NCBI RefSeq assembly: GCF_044227025.1
Contig: NZ_JBGAFX010000009.1
Coordinates: 1-64,000 of the forward strand
Source: Dokdonella_A sp044227025
Lineage (GTDB): Bacteria; Pseudomonadota; Gammaproteobacteria; Xanthomonadales; Rhodanobacteraceae
DNA length: 64,000 bases
Direction of reading: 5' to 3'
Shown: piece after piece, positions 55,651-64,000 of the stretch
Numbering within the stretch: the first letter of the stretch is position 1
Layout of the letters: the number at the start of each line of letters is the position of its first letter
The notes under the pieces: model-generated
Seen by the model: only the letters and a program-made list of their open reading frames with translations
The model's database searches: none
Told to the model about the DNA's origin: nothing
Program-made: the position numbers and the translations under genes

Positions 55651-56904
55651 ATGATGCGTCGATCCGTCCTGCTGGCCCTGCTGTGCGTTGCATGCGTCGC
55701 AGGTTGCGCGCACGCACCGCGGCGGGCCGGCGATCCGCACGCACCGCACGCGCTCATCCTCGTCTCGATCGACGGTTTCCGCGCCGACTACCTCGACCGC
55801 GGGCGCACACCGACGCTCGCCGCAATCGCCACCGACGGCGTGCGCGCGCAAGCGCTCAAGCCCGCGTTCCCGACCCTGACCTTTCCAAACCACTACACCC
55901 TCGTCACTGGCCTCTATCCCGATCATCACGGCATCGTCAACAACCGCATGGCCGATACCTCGATCGGCAAGTCCTTCGTCTACAAGGAACAGTCGACGAT
56001 CGAGGATCCCGCCTGGTGGGGCGGCGAGCCGCTGTGGGTCAGCGTCGAGAAGCAGGGCATGCGCAGCGCGACGATGTTCTGGCCAGGTTCGACCGTGGCG
56101 ATCCGCGGCGTGTATCCGACTTTCTGGAAACCGTTCGACGGCGATCTTTCGCCTTCGCGCCGCGTCGACCAGACACTGCAGTGGCTCGACCTGCCGGTCA
56201 CCGAGCGACCGCGCTTCCTGACCCTCTACTTCGAGCAGGTCGATCATTTCGGGCATGCGAACGGCCCGGACTCGCCGGAAGTGGATGCGGCGCTGGTCGA
56301 GATCGACGCGGCGCTCGCACGCCTCGTCGATGGCCTCAAGCGGCGAAACCTGTTCGAACGCGTCGACCTCGTGATCGTGTCCGACCATGGCGAAGCGGCG
56401 ACCTGCGCGGACCTGCGCACCTGGCTCGACGACATCGTGCCGCTGACGGACATCGACGTCGTCAGCTACGGCATCCTCGCCGGCATCGAGCCGCGTGCCG
56501 ATCGCAAGGCGTCGGTCGAACAGGCACTGCTCAAACCACATCCGCACATGGCCTGCTGGCGCAAGGGCGAGGTGCCTGCGCGCCTGCACTACGGCAGCCA
56601 TCCCCGCATCCCGTCCCTGCTCTGCCTCGCCGACGAAGGCGGCATCGTGACGTCGCACGCGTACGCACGGCGCGGCGGCAGCTATTCCGCCGGCGAGCAC
56701 GGCTACGACAACGAAGATCCCGCGATGCGGGCGCTGTTCATCGCGCACGGCCCCGCTTTCCGCCGCGGGCTGGTCGTACCCGAGTTCGACAACGTCGACG
56801 TGTACCCGCTGCTAGCCCACTTGCTCGGCATCGTGCCTCAACCGAACGACGGCGATTTCTCCGTGGTGGCGCCGATGCTGCGCGCGGAGTCAGGAGCGGA
56901 GTAG
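55651..56904 (+). CDS. NPP-family ectonucleotide pyrophosphatase/phosphodiesterase, lipoprotein
   Basis: A 417-residue alkaline-phosphatase-superfamily enzyme that hydrolyses nucleotide diesters or pyrophosphates outside the cytoplasm. Lipobox VAGC (Cys19). Zinc and nucleophile sites: SIDGFRADYL (Asp41), FPTLTFPNHYTLVTG with catalytic Thr77, FEQVDHFGHANG, VSDHGE and GEHGYDNED. This is the arrangement of the structurally known Xanthomonas NPP, apart from the lipid anchor. Start at the ATG pair 55651/55654. It is flanked by the cupin gene and the convergent hutF. Confidence 0.93.
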   Translation: MMRRSVLLALLCVACVAGCAHAPRRAGDPHAPHALILVSIDGFRADYLDRGRTPTLAAIATDGVRAQALKPAFPTLTFPNHYTLVTGLYPDHHGIVNNRMADTSIGKSFVYKEQSTIEDPAWWGGEPLWVSVEKQGMRSATMFWPGSTVAIRGVYPTFWKPFDGDLSPSRRVDQTLQWLDLPVTERPRFLTLYFEQVDHFGHANGPDSPEVDAALVEIDAALARLVDGLKRRNLFERVDLVIVSDHGEAATCADLRTWLDDIVPLTDIDVVSYGILAGIEPRADRKASVEQALLKPHPHMACWRKGEVPARLHYGSHPRIPSLLCLADEGGIVTSHAYARRGGSYSAGEHGYDNEDPAMRALFIAHGPAFRRGLVVPEFDNVDVYPLLAHLLGIVPQPNDGDFSVVAPMLRAESGAE

Positions 56905-56956
56905 CCGCGACAGGCGCCTGGGCATGCCGAGCGCACCGGTCGCGCCTGCAGCGCTC

Positions 56957-58363
56957 CTACAGGCTCCGGGCAAGGTGGTCGACGACGTCGCGATAGCGCC
57001 GCGCGATGCGTTCGCGCTCGAGATGCCGGCCGCCTTCGACAACGCGCTCACCGCCGACGAAGACGTCGCGCACCAGATTCACGTTGCCGGCGAACAACCA
57101 GGTGTCGATCACCCGTACTGGATCGCGGCCGGCGAGCAACGGCGCGCCGTCGTCGAGCACGACGAAATCCGCACGCATGCCCGGCTCGAATGCGCCGATG
57201 CCGCCGCCGGCCGCCTGCGCACCGCCGGCGAGCGCGCGCGCGTACAGGGTTTCGCCCGTGCTCGGCGTGGTCGCGCTCGCGCTCACGTTGCGATGCCGCG
57301 TGACGAGGCGCTGGCCGTATTCGAGCCAGCGCAATTCCTCGACCGGCGAGACCGAGATGTGGCTGTCGGAACCGATGCCGAGCACGCCGCCTTCGTCGAG
57401 GTAGGCCTTCAACGGGAACAGGCCATCGCCGAGGTTCGCCTCGGTGGTCGGGCACAAGCCGGCCACTGCGCCACTCGCCGCGAGCCGGCGCATCTCGTCC
57501 GCTTCGAGATGGGTCGCGTGAACGAGGCACCAGCGGCGGTCCACCGGCGCGTTGTCGAGCAGCCACTCCACCGGGCGCGCGTTGCGGATCGCGAGGCAGT
57601 CCTGCACCTCGCCGATCTGCTCGGCGATGTGGATGTGCACCGGCATCGTCGATGCGGGCCGCTGCGCCGCCGACGGCGGCAGCGTGGCGATGCCGTCGAG
57701 CACCGCGCGCATCGCATCGGGCTGCACCGCGCGCAACGAATGCAGCGCGATGCCGACGGCGAGCCGCTGCGTCTCGCGCGCACGCAGTCGCTCCACCAGG
57801 CGCAGGAAACCGTCGACGTCGTGGCGGAACCGCTGCTGGCGCGCCGACAATGCACGCCCATCGAAGCCGCCCGTCATGTACAGCGTCGGCAGCAAGGTCA
57901 GGCCGATGCCGGTTTCGCGCGCCGCCTCGATCAGCGCAAGCGACATCGCGGCGGGGTCCGCATACGGCGTGCCGTCGGGCTGATGATGCAGGTAATGGAA
58001 CTCGCACACCTGCGTGTAGCCGGCTTCGAGCATCTCCACGTACAGCTGCGCCGCGATCGCACGCAGGTCCTCCGGCCCGACCCTCCCGGCGAACGCGTAC
58101 ATCACCTCGCGCCAACTCCAGAAGGTGTCGTCGGGGTTTTCCCTGCGTTCCGCGAGGCCCGCCATCGCGCGCTGGAACGCGTGCGAGTGCAGGTTCGGCA
58201 TGCCGGGCACGACGATGCGCCCGAGCGCCGCCGCCCCGTCGCGCGCGCCACCGGTTTCCATCGTGCGCAGCGTCGCATCGGTCGGGTCGAAGCCGAAACG
58301 CACGTCGGCGGCAAAGCCTTGCGGCAACCAGGCGCGGGTGGCGTGATGGAAGGTCGGCGACAT
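56957..58363 (-). CDS. hutF: Formimidoylglutamate deiminase
   Basis: A 468-residue amidohydrolase that converts N-formimino-glutamate to N-formylglutamate and ammonia in the five-step histidine degradation pathway. Metal ligands: PNLHSHAFQ (His59, His61), VHIHIAEQ, LVHATHLE and GIGSDSHIS. The block YTQVCEFHYLHHQPDGTPYA is typical of HutF rather than guanine or chlorohydrolase relatives. It pairs functionally with hutI at the right edge; two unrelated exoprotein genes lie between. The start at 58363 (MSPTFHHATR) gives family length. Confidence 0.93.
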   Translation of the reverse strand: MSPTFHHATRAWLPQGFAADVRFGFDPTDATLRTMETGGARDGAAALGRIVVPGMPNLHSHAFQRAMAGLAERRENPDDTFWSWREVMYAFAGRVGPEDLRAIAAQLYVEMLEAGYTQVCEFHYLHHQPDGTPYADPAAMSLALIEAARETGIGLTLLPTLYMTGGFDGRALSARQQRFRHDVDGFLRLVERLRARETQRLAVGIALHSLRAVQPDAMRAVLDGIATLPPSAAQRPASTMPVHIHIAEQIGEVQDCLAIRNARPVEWLLDNAPVDRRWCLVHATHLEADEMRRLAASGAVAGLCPTTEANLGDGLFPLKAYLDEGGVLGIGSDSHISVSPVEELRWLEYGQRLVTRHRNVSASATTPSTGETLYARALAGGAQAAGGGIGAFEPGMRADFVVLDDGAPLLAGRDPVRVIDTWLFAGNVNLVRDVFVGGERVVEGGRHLERERIARRYRDVVDHLARSL

Positions 58364-58541
58364 GAACGGCCCGATGGACGGCGAAGCGGCGAGACTAGCC
58401 GCGCCCCGCCGGCATTTCCACCCGACGCCCGCGATCACTCGCGTGGCGACTCGCTCGGTCCACAGACGGAACCGGTGCACTTTGTTCGGTGCTAGGCTGG
58501 GCGGACAGGGGTGTCAAATTGGTCTTGAACGGGGATTCACG

Positions 58542-61159
58542 ATGCTCAAGTACAGCTACCTAGCCGCCGCCCTCACGATGGCTTGCGGCATCGCAGCGGC
58601 GGCACCGAACGCCAATGCGCCAGCAAGTTTCGCCGGCAACGTCAAATCGATCGACCAGGTCGCGACCGCACGCTTCAGCGCACTCGACCTCAAGACCATC
58701 GGCGAAGAGGATGCACTGCGCGAGGCAAGCGGCCGTCCGATGCGCTTCGCGATCGCCCACGACAGCGCCGTCAACGTGCAATCCGGCGGCAGCTGGGAAC
58801 AGCACGGCGAGCGCAGCATCTGGCGTTACCGCGTGCAGGCCGATGCCGCGACCTCGCTGAACTTCGGCTTCACCCGGTTCCACGTACCGGCCAGCGCGCG
58901 CCTGTACATCTACGACAACAAGGATCATGCCCAGCTCGCCGGTCCGTACGATGCGGTCTCGCACAACGCGCTCGGCCAGTTGTGGACGCCGATCATCGCA
59001 CCGACGTGATGATCGAGATCGACGTCGCCAGCAGCGAACGCGCGCAGGTCGACGTGACACTCGGCAAGATCAACCAGGGCTACCGCGGCTTCGGCACCCA
59101 GGCCAAGGGCTACGACCAGCCGCGCCTGAACGTCACCGGCGAAGGCAAGTCGGCCTGCTCGCCCGACGCGATCCGTTCCGGTTCCTGCAACATGGACGTC
59201 GCCTGCCTCGACAGCAACGATCCGTGGAACAAGCCGCGCCGCTCGGTCGGTGCGTACACGATCTCCGGCACCGACACCTGCACCGGCTCGCTGGTCAACA
59301 ACACGGCCAACGACCGCAGCATGCTGTTCATGACCGCGAGCCATTGCGAAGTCGTGAACAACCCTGCCGGCATCGTCGTGTACTGGAACTACGAAGCACC
59401 GACCTGCAGAACGCCGGGCAGCGGCGCGAGCGGCACGCCGGTGCCGCGCCCGACGACGACGAGCAGCGGCTCGACCTTCCTCGCACGCACGCGCAACCCG
59501 TTCGATGGCGGCGACTGCACCAACGGCGCGGTCTGCTCGGACAACACCGTCGTGCGCCTCAACGGCACGCCCGATCCGGCATGGAACCTTTTCTGGGCCG
59601 GCTGGGACCACGGCAGCACGCCGGCGACCTGCGTACCGGGCCCGAATGCGTCGTCCACCGTCGGCGAATGCGCGAGCATCCATCACCCAAACGTCGACGA
59701 GAAGCGCATCACCTTCGTCGAACAGAACTTCCAGCTCGGCGGCATCAGCGGCGGCACCAACACCCACTGGCACGCATTCTGGGATCCGACCCCGCCGGTC
59801 CTGCCGAACATCGTCTCGCCACCGCCTTCGCTGCCACCGGGCGTGACCGAGCCGGGTTCGTCGGGCTCGCCGCTCTACAACGCCAGCCAGCATTTCGTCG
59901 GCGTGCTCAGCGGCGGCCCGTCCGCCTGCGGCGCGACCGGCGCGAACCTTTCGGACTTCTACGGCCAGCTCTCGGTCGCATGGGAAGGCGAAGGTTCGCT
60001 CGGCACGCGCATGAAGGACCACCTCGACCCGCTCAACACCGGTGCGACGTCGATCGAAGGCATCGGCATGTCGCCGTTCAACTTCACGCTCGATCCGGCG
60101 TCGGTCTCCGTGTGCACCACGACCAACAGCACCACGGTCAACCTCGCCGCGACCTACGATGTCGGGTTCAGCGGTACGGTCGCATTGACGGCAACCGGCA
60201 ACCCGGCGCCGAGCACGGCCGTGTTCGCGCCGACGAGCCTGACGCCGCCGACCGCCGCTTCCGTGCTGACACTCGGCGGACTGTCGGGCGTCGCACAGGG
60301 CAGCTACACGATCACCGTGACCGGCACCAGCGGCGCCGATTCGGTCGAGAAGTCGCTGCCGTTGACGATCGCCTCCGCGCTGTCCGGCACCACGACCCTG
60401 ACGGCACCGGCCAATGGTGCGACCGGCGTGGCAACAAGCCCGACGCTCAGCTGGACCGCGCTGGCGGGGGCGGCGTCGTATACGGTGGACATCGCGACCG
60501 ACGCGGGGTTCACGAGCATCGTCTCGACGCACTCCGGCATCACCACCACGAGCTATGCGGCCAGCGGCCTGAATCCGGCGACGACGTATTACTGGCGCGT
60601 CAAGCCGACCAATGGCTGCGGTGACGGCACCGTATCGGCGACCTTCAGCTTCACGACCGCAAACGTGATCTGCAGCACCCCGGCGTTGGCGATCCCGGAC
60701 AACAACCCGACCGGGGCGAACGACACGATCACGCTGACCGACGCATCGGTGCTGTCCGGCCTGACGGTGTCGATCAAGGCCACGCACACCTGGGTCGGCG
60801 ACCTGAAGTTCACGCTGTCGAAAGACACGGCGACTTCCGCCGTGATCGATCGTCCGGGCTACACCGGCTCGGGTTTCGGCTGCAACGCCGACGACATCGA
60901 CGTGATCCTCGATGATGCCGCGGGCAGCCCGGTCGAATCGGCCTGCAGCGCAACGCCGCCGGCACTGGGCGGCACGCTGTCGCCGAATGCCCCCGGCCTC
61001 GCGCCGTTCAACGGCCTGTCGCTGGCCGGCACCTGGACACTCAATGTGTCCGACAATGCGGGCGGCGATACCGGCACGCTGACCGAGTGGTGCCTGATCC
61101 CGGAAGTTGCCGTGAGCGACGTCATCTTCCAGGACGGCTTCGAGGCCGTCGTCCGGTAA
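58542..61159 (+). pseudogene. Secreted trypsin-like serine protease with P domain, frameshifted
   Basis: Read as one gene with a single frameshift, this encodes ~870 residues. A signal peptide and prodomain (MLKYSYLAAALTMACGIAAA...) run to a TGA at 59007-59009. The frame one base back resumes at about 59001 with DVMIEIDVASSERAQVDV and continues to 61159. The catalytic domain resembles lysyl endopeptidase-type proteases: TASHCE (His), SDNTVVRLNG (Asp), GSSGSPLYN (Ser). Immunoglobulin/fibronectin-like domains follow, then a P/Homo B domain (THTWVGDLKFTLS...GTWTLNVSDNAGG). The chain ends DVIFQDGFEAVVR. One missing base near 59001-59006 would explain the break; it could be a true mutation or an assembly error. 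Confidence 0.85.
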
Positions 61160-61185
61160 GCAACACCAGGCATGCAACGAAAAAG

Positions 61186-61213
61186 GGGCCGCGAGACGCG
61201 GCCCTTTTTTTTT
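61186..61213 (+). terminator. Strong Rho-independent terminator of the protease gene
   Basis: GGGCCGCG (61186-61193) pairs with CGCGGCCC (61197-61204) around AGA, with nine T residues following (61205-61213) and an A-run before it. It may work in both directions. Confidence 0.95.
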
Positions 61214-61529
61214 CGAAGGCATTCCTGTCGCTCAAGCGCACCGCGGGCATCCCGGTGCCTTGCGACATGCATTGCACCGGGTCGATCAGCAACGTCCGCG
61301 GGTGGACACGACGGAATGCGCCACCGGAATCCGCTGATCGAAGACCGCAGCGGGTTGTCGCATTGCACCTCCCTGCTGATCCCATGACTGCCGGGCTAGT
61401 GACCGGGCGGCGAAATCCCGCGCGGCCGCGAGTCGAGGGATCTTCCCGCCGGCACCATGATCCCTCTCCCACCCGTCCGCCGTATGCAAGGCCAAGCGCT
61501 CATTCCGATGCGCACGAGGGAGCACACCC
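61214..61529. other. 316 bp gap without a recognisable gene
   Basis: This lies between the protease terminator and the delta-60 repeat gene. No frame has both a ribosome site and family similarity. It should hold the promoter of the gene at 61530; the only clear element is its GAGGGAGCACACCC ribosome site at about 61516-61529. Confidence 0.5.
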
Positions 61530-62918
61530 ATGACCGCCAACCTGTTCATCCGCCGCACCCTGCTCGCCTGCGCATTGCTGCAGGCCGGCGCAGCCGCTGC
61601 CGAGGGCGCACTCGATGCGAGCTGGGGCTTCGCCGGCACCGGCAAGTCGCCGATCGCATTCGACTTCGGCAGTACCAAGGCCGACATCGCGTCCGCCAGC
61701 GTGATCGGGTCGGACGGCGCGATGTACATCTCGGGTACCGTGTTCGATGCCGGCGGCGTGTCGCGCATGGGCGTCACCCGCCTGCTGCCGAACGGCCTCA
61801 TCGACACGAATTTCGGTACCGATGGTCGCGCGATGACGCAGGGCTCGCAGGGCGAGCTGTTCAATACCGCCGGCATCGTGATGAGGGGCAACAGCCTGCT
61901 GGTCGGCGGCTACAAGAAGAAGACCGCCGACAACTGGGACTTCGTGCTGTGCGCATTCTCGACCGGCGGCGTTCCGCTGCTGTTCAACTCGACGCTGACC
62001 TCGTGCGTGAGCGCCTCGTTCGATCCGGGCCCGTCGCTGAGCCGCGACATCCCGCGCGCGATGGCGGTGCAGGCGGACGGCAAGATCGTGATGGCCGGCA
62101 CCACCGCGGTAAACACCGTGACGGACACCTACGCCGCATTCGCGCGGTTCAACACCGATGGCGCGCTCGATCACACGTTCGGCCTGAGCAACTCGGGCAT
62201 CCAGCTGGCGCGTTCGTCGAACTTCCTGCGCCACCAGATCAATGCGGTCGCGATCGCCTCGAACGGCAAGATCGTCGGCGTCGGCAAGACCGATGTCGTC
62301 GGCGGCAACGACAGCTCCGCGGTGATCGTTCGTCTCGACACCGATGGCACGGTCGAGCAGCTTTCGCAGAGCAACGAATGCACCTTCGAAGTCGACGGCA
62401 GCAATTCGCGCGACACCGAACTGCTCGGCCTGACCATGGTGCCGAACGGCGGCGGCCTCGAGGACGACTTCGTCGCGGTCGGCTATGCACAGATGTCCGG
62501 CACCGTGCACAGTGGCCTGATCGCCAAGCGCAGGGGTGCCGCGTGCGCCTACGACTCCAGCTTCAGCGGCGGCGACGGCACCAGCGGCTACACCGTGGTG
62601 ACCGCGGGCGATTCGATGACGTTCGAGAGCGTCGCCACGCAGCCGAACGTCGGCTACGTCATCGCCGCGACCTACACCTCCACCGGCGGCGACGCCGACT
62701 GGCTGGTCGGTCGCTACCGTCCGGATGGCAGCAGCGATTCCCTGCTGACCCCGATCGACTTCGGCGTGGTCCACCAGACCGACATCGTCGCCGATGTGCA
62801 TGTCTTCCACGACGGCATCTACGTCGCCGGCAGCTGGCAGAAGACCGGTGCCAACTACGATTTCGGTGCCGCACGCCTGTCGCTCGACCAGATCTTCGCG
62901 GACGGCTTCAACCACTGA
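61530..62918 (+). CDS. Secreted delta-60-repeat protein with C-terminal GF tag
   Basis: A 462-residue exported protein: signal peptide MTANLFIRRTLLACALLQAG + AAAA, then repeats of the delta-60 type (GALDASWGFAGTGK..., MGVTRLLPNGLIDTNFGTDG, AMAVQADGKIVMAGTT and FARFNTDGALDHTFG), each ~50-60 residues with the [VA]-x-[QA]-[PA]DGKI[VL]-x-[AG]G and RLxxDGxLDxxFG pattern. These form beta-propeller-like surfaces with unknown partners. The chain ends LDQIFADGFNH, the tail shared with the neighbouring protease and two other exoproteins. The ribosome site GAGGGAG decides the start. It is followed by a terminator. Confidence 0.88.
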   Translation: MTANLFIRRTLLACALLQAGAAAAEGALDASWGFAGTGKSPIAFDFGSTKADIASASVIGSDGAMYISGTVFDAGGVSRMGVTRLLPNGLIDTNFGTDGRAMTQGSQGELFNTAGIVMRGNSLLVGGYKKKTADNWDFVLCAFSTGGVPLLFNSTLTSCVSASFDPGPSLSRDIPRAMAVQADGKIVMAGTTAVNTVTDTYAAFARFNTDGALDHTFGLSNSGIQLARSSNFLRHQINAVAIASNGKIVGVGKTDVVGGNDSSAVIVRLDTDGTVEQLSQSNECTFEVDGSNSRDTELLGLTMVPNGGGLEDDFVAVGYAQMSGTVHSGLIAKRRGAACAYDSSFSGGDGTSGYTVVTAGDSMTFESVATQPNVGYVIAATYTSTGGDADWLVGRYRPDGSSDSLLTPIDFGVVHQTDIVADVHVFHDGIYVAGSWQKTGANYDFGAARLSLDQIFADGFNH

Positions 62919-62940
62919 GCACGAATTGCGCATGATGTTC

Positions 62941-62964
62941 CCCTCTCCCGCACGCGGGAGAGGG
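62941..62964. repeat. CCCTCTCCCG inverted repeat, intergenic copy
   Basis: CCCTCTCCCG (62941-62950) pairs with CGGGAGAGGG (62955-62964), a common dispersed repeat of high-G+C proteobacteria. It is the same element as the in-frame copy in mfd (47484-47507). Confidence 0.8.
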
Positions 62965-62965
62965 C

Positions 62966-63020
62966 CGGGGCGGGGGCAGGCGGAGCATCGCGCTCCGCTC
63001 TCCCTCGCCCCGCTTTTTTT
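62966..63020 (+). terminator. Two-tier terminator after the delta-60 gene
   Basis: The outer stem CGGGGCG (62966-62972) pairs with CGCCCCG (63006-63012), the inner stem GCGGAGC (62980-62986) with GCTCCGC (62992-62998). Seven T residues follow at 63014-63020. It separates the exoprotein gene from hutI. Confidence 0.85.
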
Positions 63021-63115
63021 GTGTGGTCTTCTCCCGCTGGAGCGCATCCCATGCGCCTTCCCACGTCCGAGTGCGGGATAATCGCGCGACCACTCTCCCC
63101 GATGGACCGCGACGC

Positions 63116-64000
63116 ATGAACCCCGAATGGGATGGCCTGCTGCTCGACTGTCGTCTCGCGACGATGACGCGGTCGGACACGCCATACGGCCTGATCGAGC
63201 ACGCCGCGCTCGGCTGGCGCGACGGCGCGATCACCTATGCAGGGGCGCACGCGGCCCTGCCGGACGCACCGGAACGTCTCGCCGAGCACGTCGCGCGCGC
63301 CGACGGCGCGCTGGTCACGCCGGGATTGATCGACTGCCACACCCATCTCGTGTTCGGCGGCGATCGCGCCAACGAGTTCGAGCAGCGACTCAACGGTGCG
63401 AGCTACGAGGAGATCGCGCGCGCCGGTGGTGGCATCGCGTCGAGCGTGCGCGCGACGCGCGAAGCCGATGAAGGAACCCTGCTCGCGCAATCGCTGCCGC
63501 GTGCGCGCGCGCTGCTTGCCGACGGTGTAACGACGATCGAGATCAAGTCCGGCTACGGCCTCGACCGCGACAGCGAGCTGCGCATGCTGCGCGTCGCGCG
63601 ACGCATCGGCGAAACCCTCGGCATCGGCATCCGCACCACACTGCTCTCGGCGCATGCGCTGCCGCCGGAGTACGCCGGACGCGCGGACGAGTACATCGAC
63701 TACGTGTGCGAGCACGTCGTGCCGATTGCGGCGCAATCCGGCCTCGCCGACGCGGTCGACGCGTTCTGCGAGAGGATCGCGTTCACGCCGGCGCAGACCC
63801 GCCGCGTGTTCGAAGCGGCGCGCGCGCACGGCCTGCGCGTGAAGCTGCACGCGGACCAGTTGTCCGACCTGCATGGTGCCGCGCTGGCGGCGGCATTCGA
63901 CGCCTTGTCGGCCGATCACCTCGAATGGACCGGCGACGACGGCGTGCAGGCAATGGCCAGGGCAGGAACCGTCGCCGTGCTGCTGCCGGGCGCCTACTAC
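63116..64000 (+). CDS. hutI: Imidazolonepropionase, N-terminal part (runs off the window)
   Basis: The first 295 residues of a ~400-residue amidohydrolase that opens imidazolonepropionate to N-formimino-glutamate, the substrate of HutF encoded at 56957-58363. Visible sites: TPGLIDCHTHLVFGGDRANE (His75, His77 metal ligands), the YGLDRDSELRMLRVARRIGE helix after TIEIKSG, LLSAHALPPEYAGRADEYID with the third metal histidine, and VKLHADQLSD. The start at 63116 has a normal N terminus; the frame is open to the last base. The other hut genes must lie beyond the right edge. Confidence 0.95.
   Translation, partial: MNPEWDGLLLDCRLATMTRSDTPYGLIEHAALGWRDGAITYAGAHAALPDAPERLAEHVARADGALVTPGLIDCHTHLVFGGDRANEFEQRLNGASYEEIARAGGGIASSVRATREADEGTLLAQSLPRARALLADGVTTIEIKSGYGLDRDSELRMLRVARRIGETLGIGIRTTLLSAHALPPEYAGRADEYIDYVCEHVVPIAAQSGLADAVDAFCERIAFTPAQTRRVFEAARAHGLRVKLHADQLSDLHGAALAAAFDALSADHLEWTGDDGVQAMARAGTVAVLLPGAYY

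Noticed and set aside
58990..59011. Programmed -1 frameshifting in the protease gene
   Set aside because: No slippery heptamer or obvious downstream structure is visible at the junction. Mutation or sequence error is simpler.
58925..61222. 765-codon minus-strand frame opposite the protease
   Set aside because: It has no signal, no family similarity and an Arg/Val/Gly/Asp-rich shadow composition. The plus strand has protease triad motifs and a P domain.

Overview
The window is high-G+C DNA that reads as the chromosome of a gammaproteobacterium of the order Lysobacterales (Xanthomonadales), possibly the Rhodanobacteraceae or Lysobacteraceae. This is inferred from gene content and repeats: a MetX-family enzyme of the type seen there, HutF/HutI histidine catabolism, an NPP-family phosphodiesterase, many exoproteins, and the characteristic TGTGGGAG... 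and CCCTCTCCCG... inverted repeats. No rRNA or single diagnostic gene is present, so the genus is unassigned.

Layout. 1-1111: the end of an IS3-family element followed by two lower-G+C genes, an accessory scrap. 1491-3751: a three-gene minus-strand phospholipid operon (CDP-alcohol phosphotransferase, CdsA-like, PlsC-like). 4216-6223: a MetX-family acyltransferase, a cysteine-dioxygenase-like cupin and tRNA-Leu(CAA). 6225-6979: a short segment bracketed by copies of the tRNA 3' end. 7378-13321: a secreted protein, a DGPF/ECF42 sigma module, serS, a YihG-like acyltransferase and a second DGPF gene. 13422-22459: a DUF885 peptidase-like protein and a run of small secreted proteins and lipoproteins. 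22588-25611: divergent wax ester/DGAT acyltransferase and CPA2 antiporter. 25608-31147: a beta-helix exoprotein divergent from an ECF sigma factor and Ser/Thr kinase pair. 31120-34150: GNAT, Slp lipoprotein, PQQ dehydrogenase. 34381-37180: a cation diffusion facilitator/LytS/LytTR operon. 37240-40658: a second ECF sigma factor-Ser/Thr kinase pair. 40750-46223: YjbR, GNAT, RND pump. 46423-56904: mfd, a small secreted protein, hslO, GNAT, an Fsr-like MFS transporter, an old yellow enzyme, a second CDO-like cupin, an NPP phosphodiesterase. 56957-64000: hutF and hutI flanking two large secreted proteins.

The most interesting pattern is a short C-terminal motif, I-F-x-[DW]-G-F-[DEN], at the very end of four otherwise unrelated secreted proteins (16399-16884, 25608-27731, 58542-61159, 61530-62918). 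It looks like a sorting or processing tag. Also notable are two complete ECF sigma-kinase modules plus an ECF42/DGPF module, a frameshift in a large serine protease gene, an intergenic repeat carried in frame inside mfd, and a possible tRNA attachment-site scar. No CRISPR array, rRNA, prophage or replication origin is visible.
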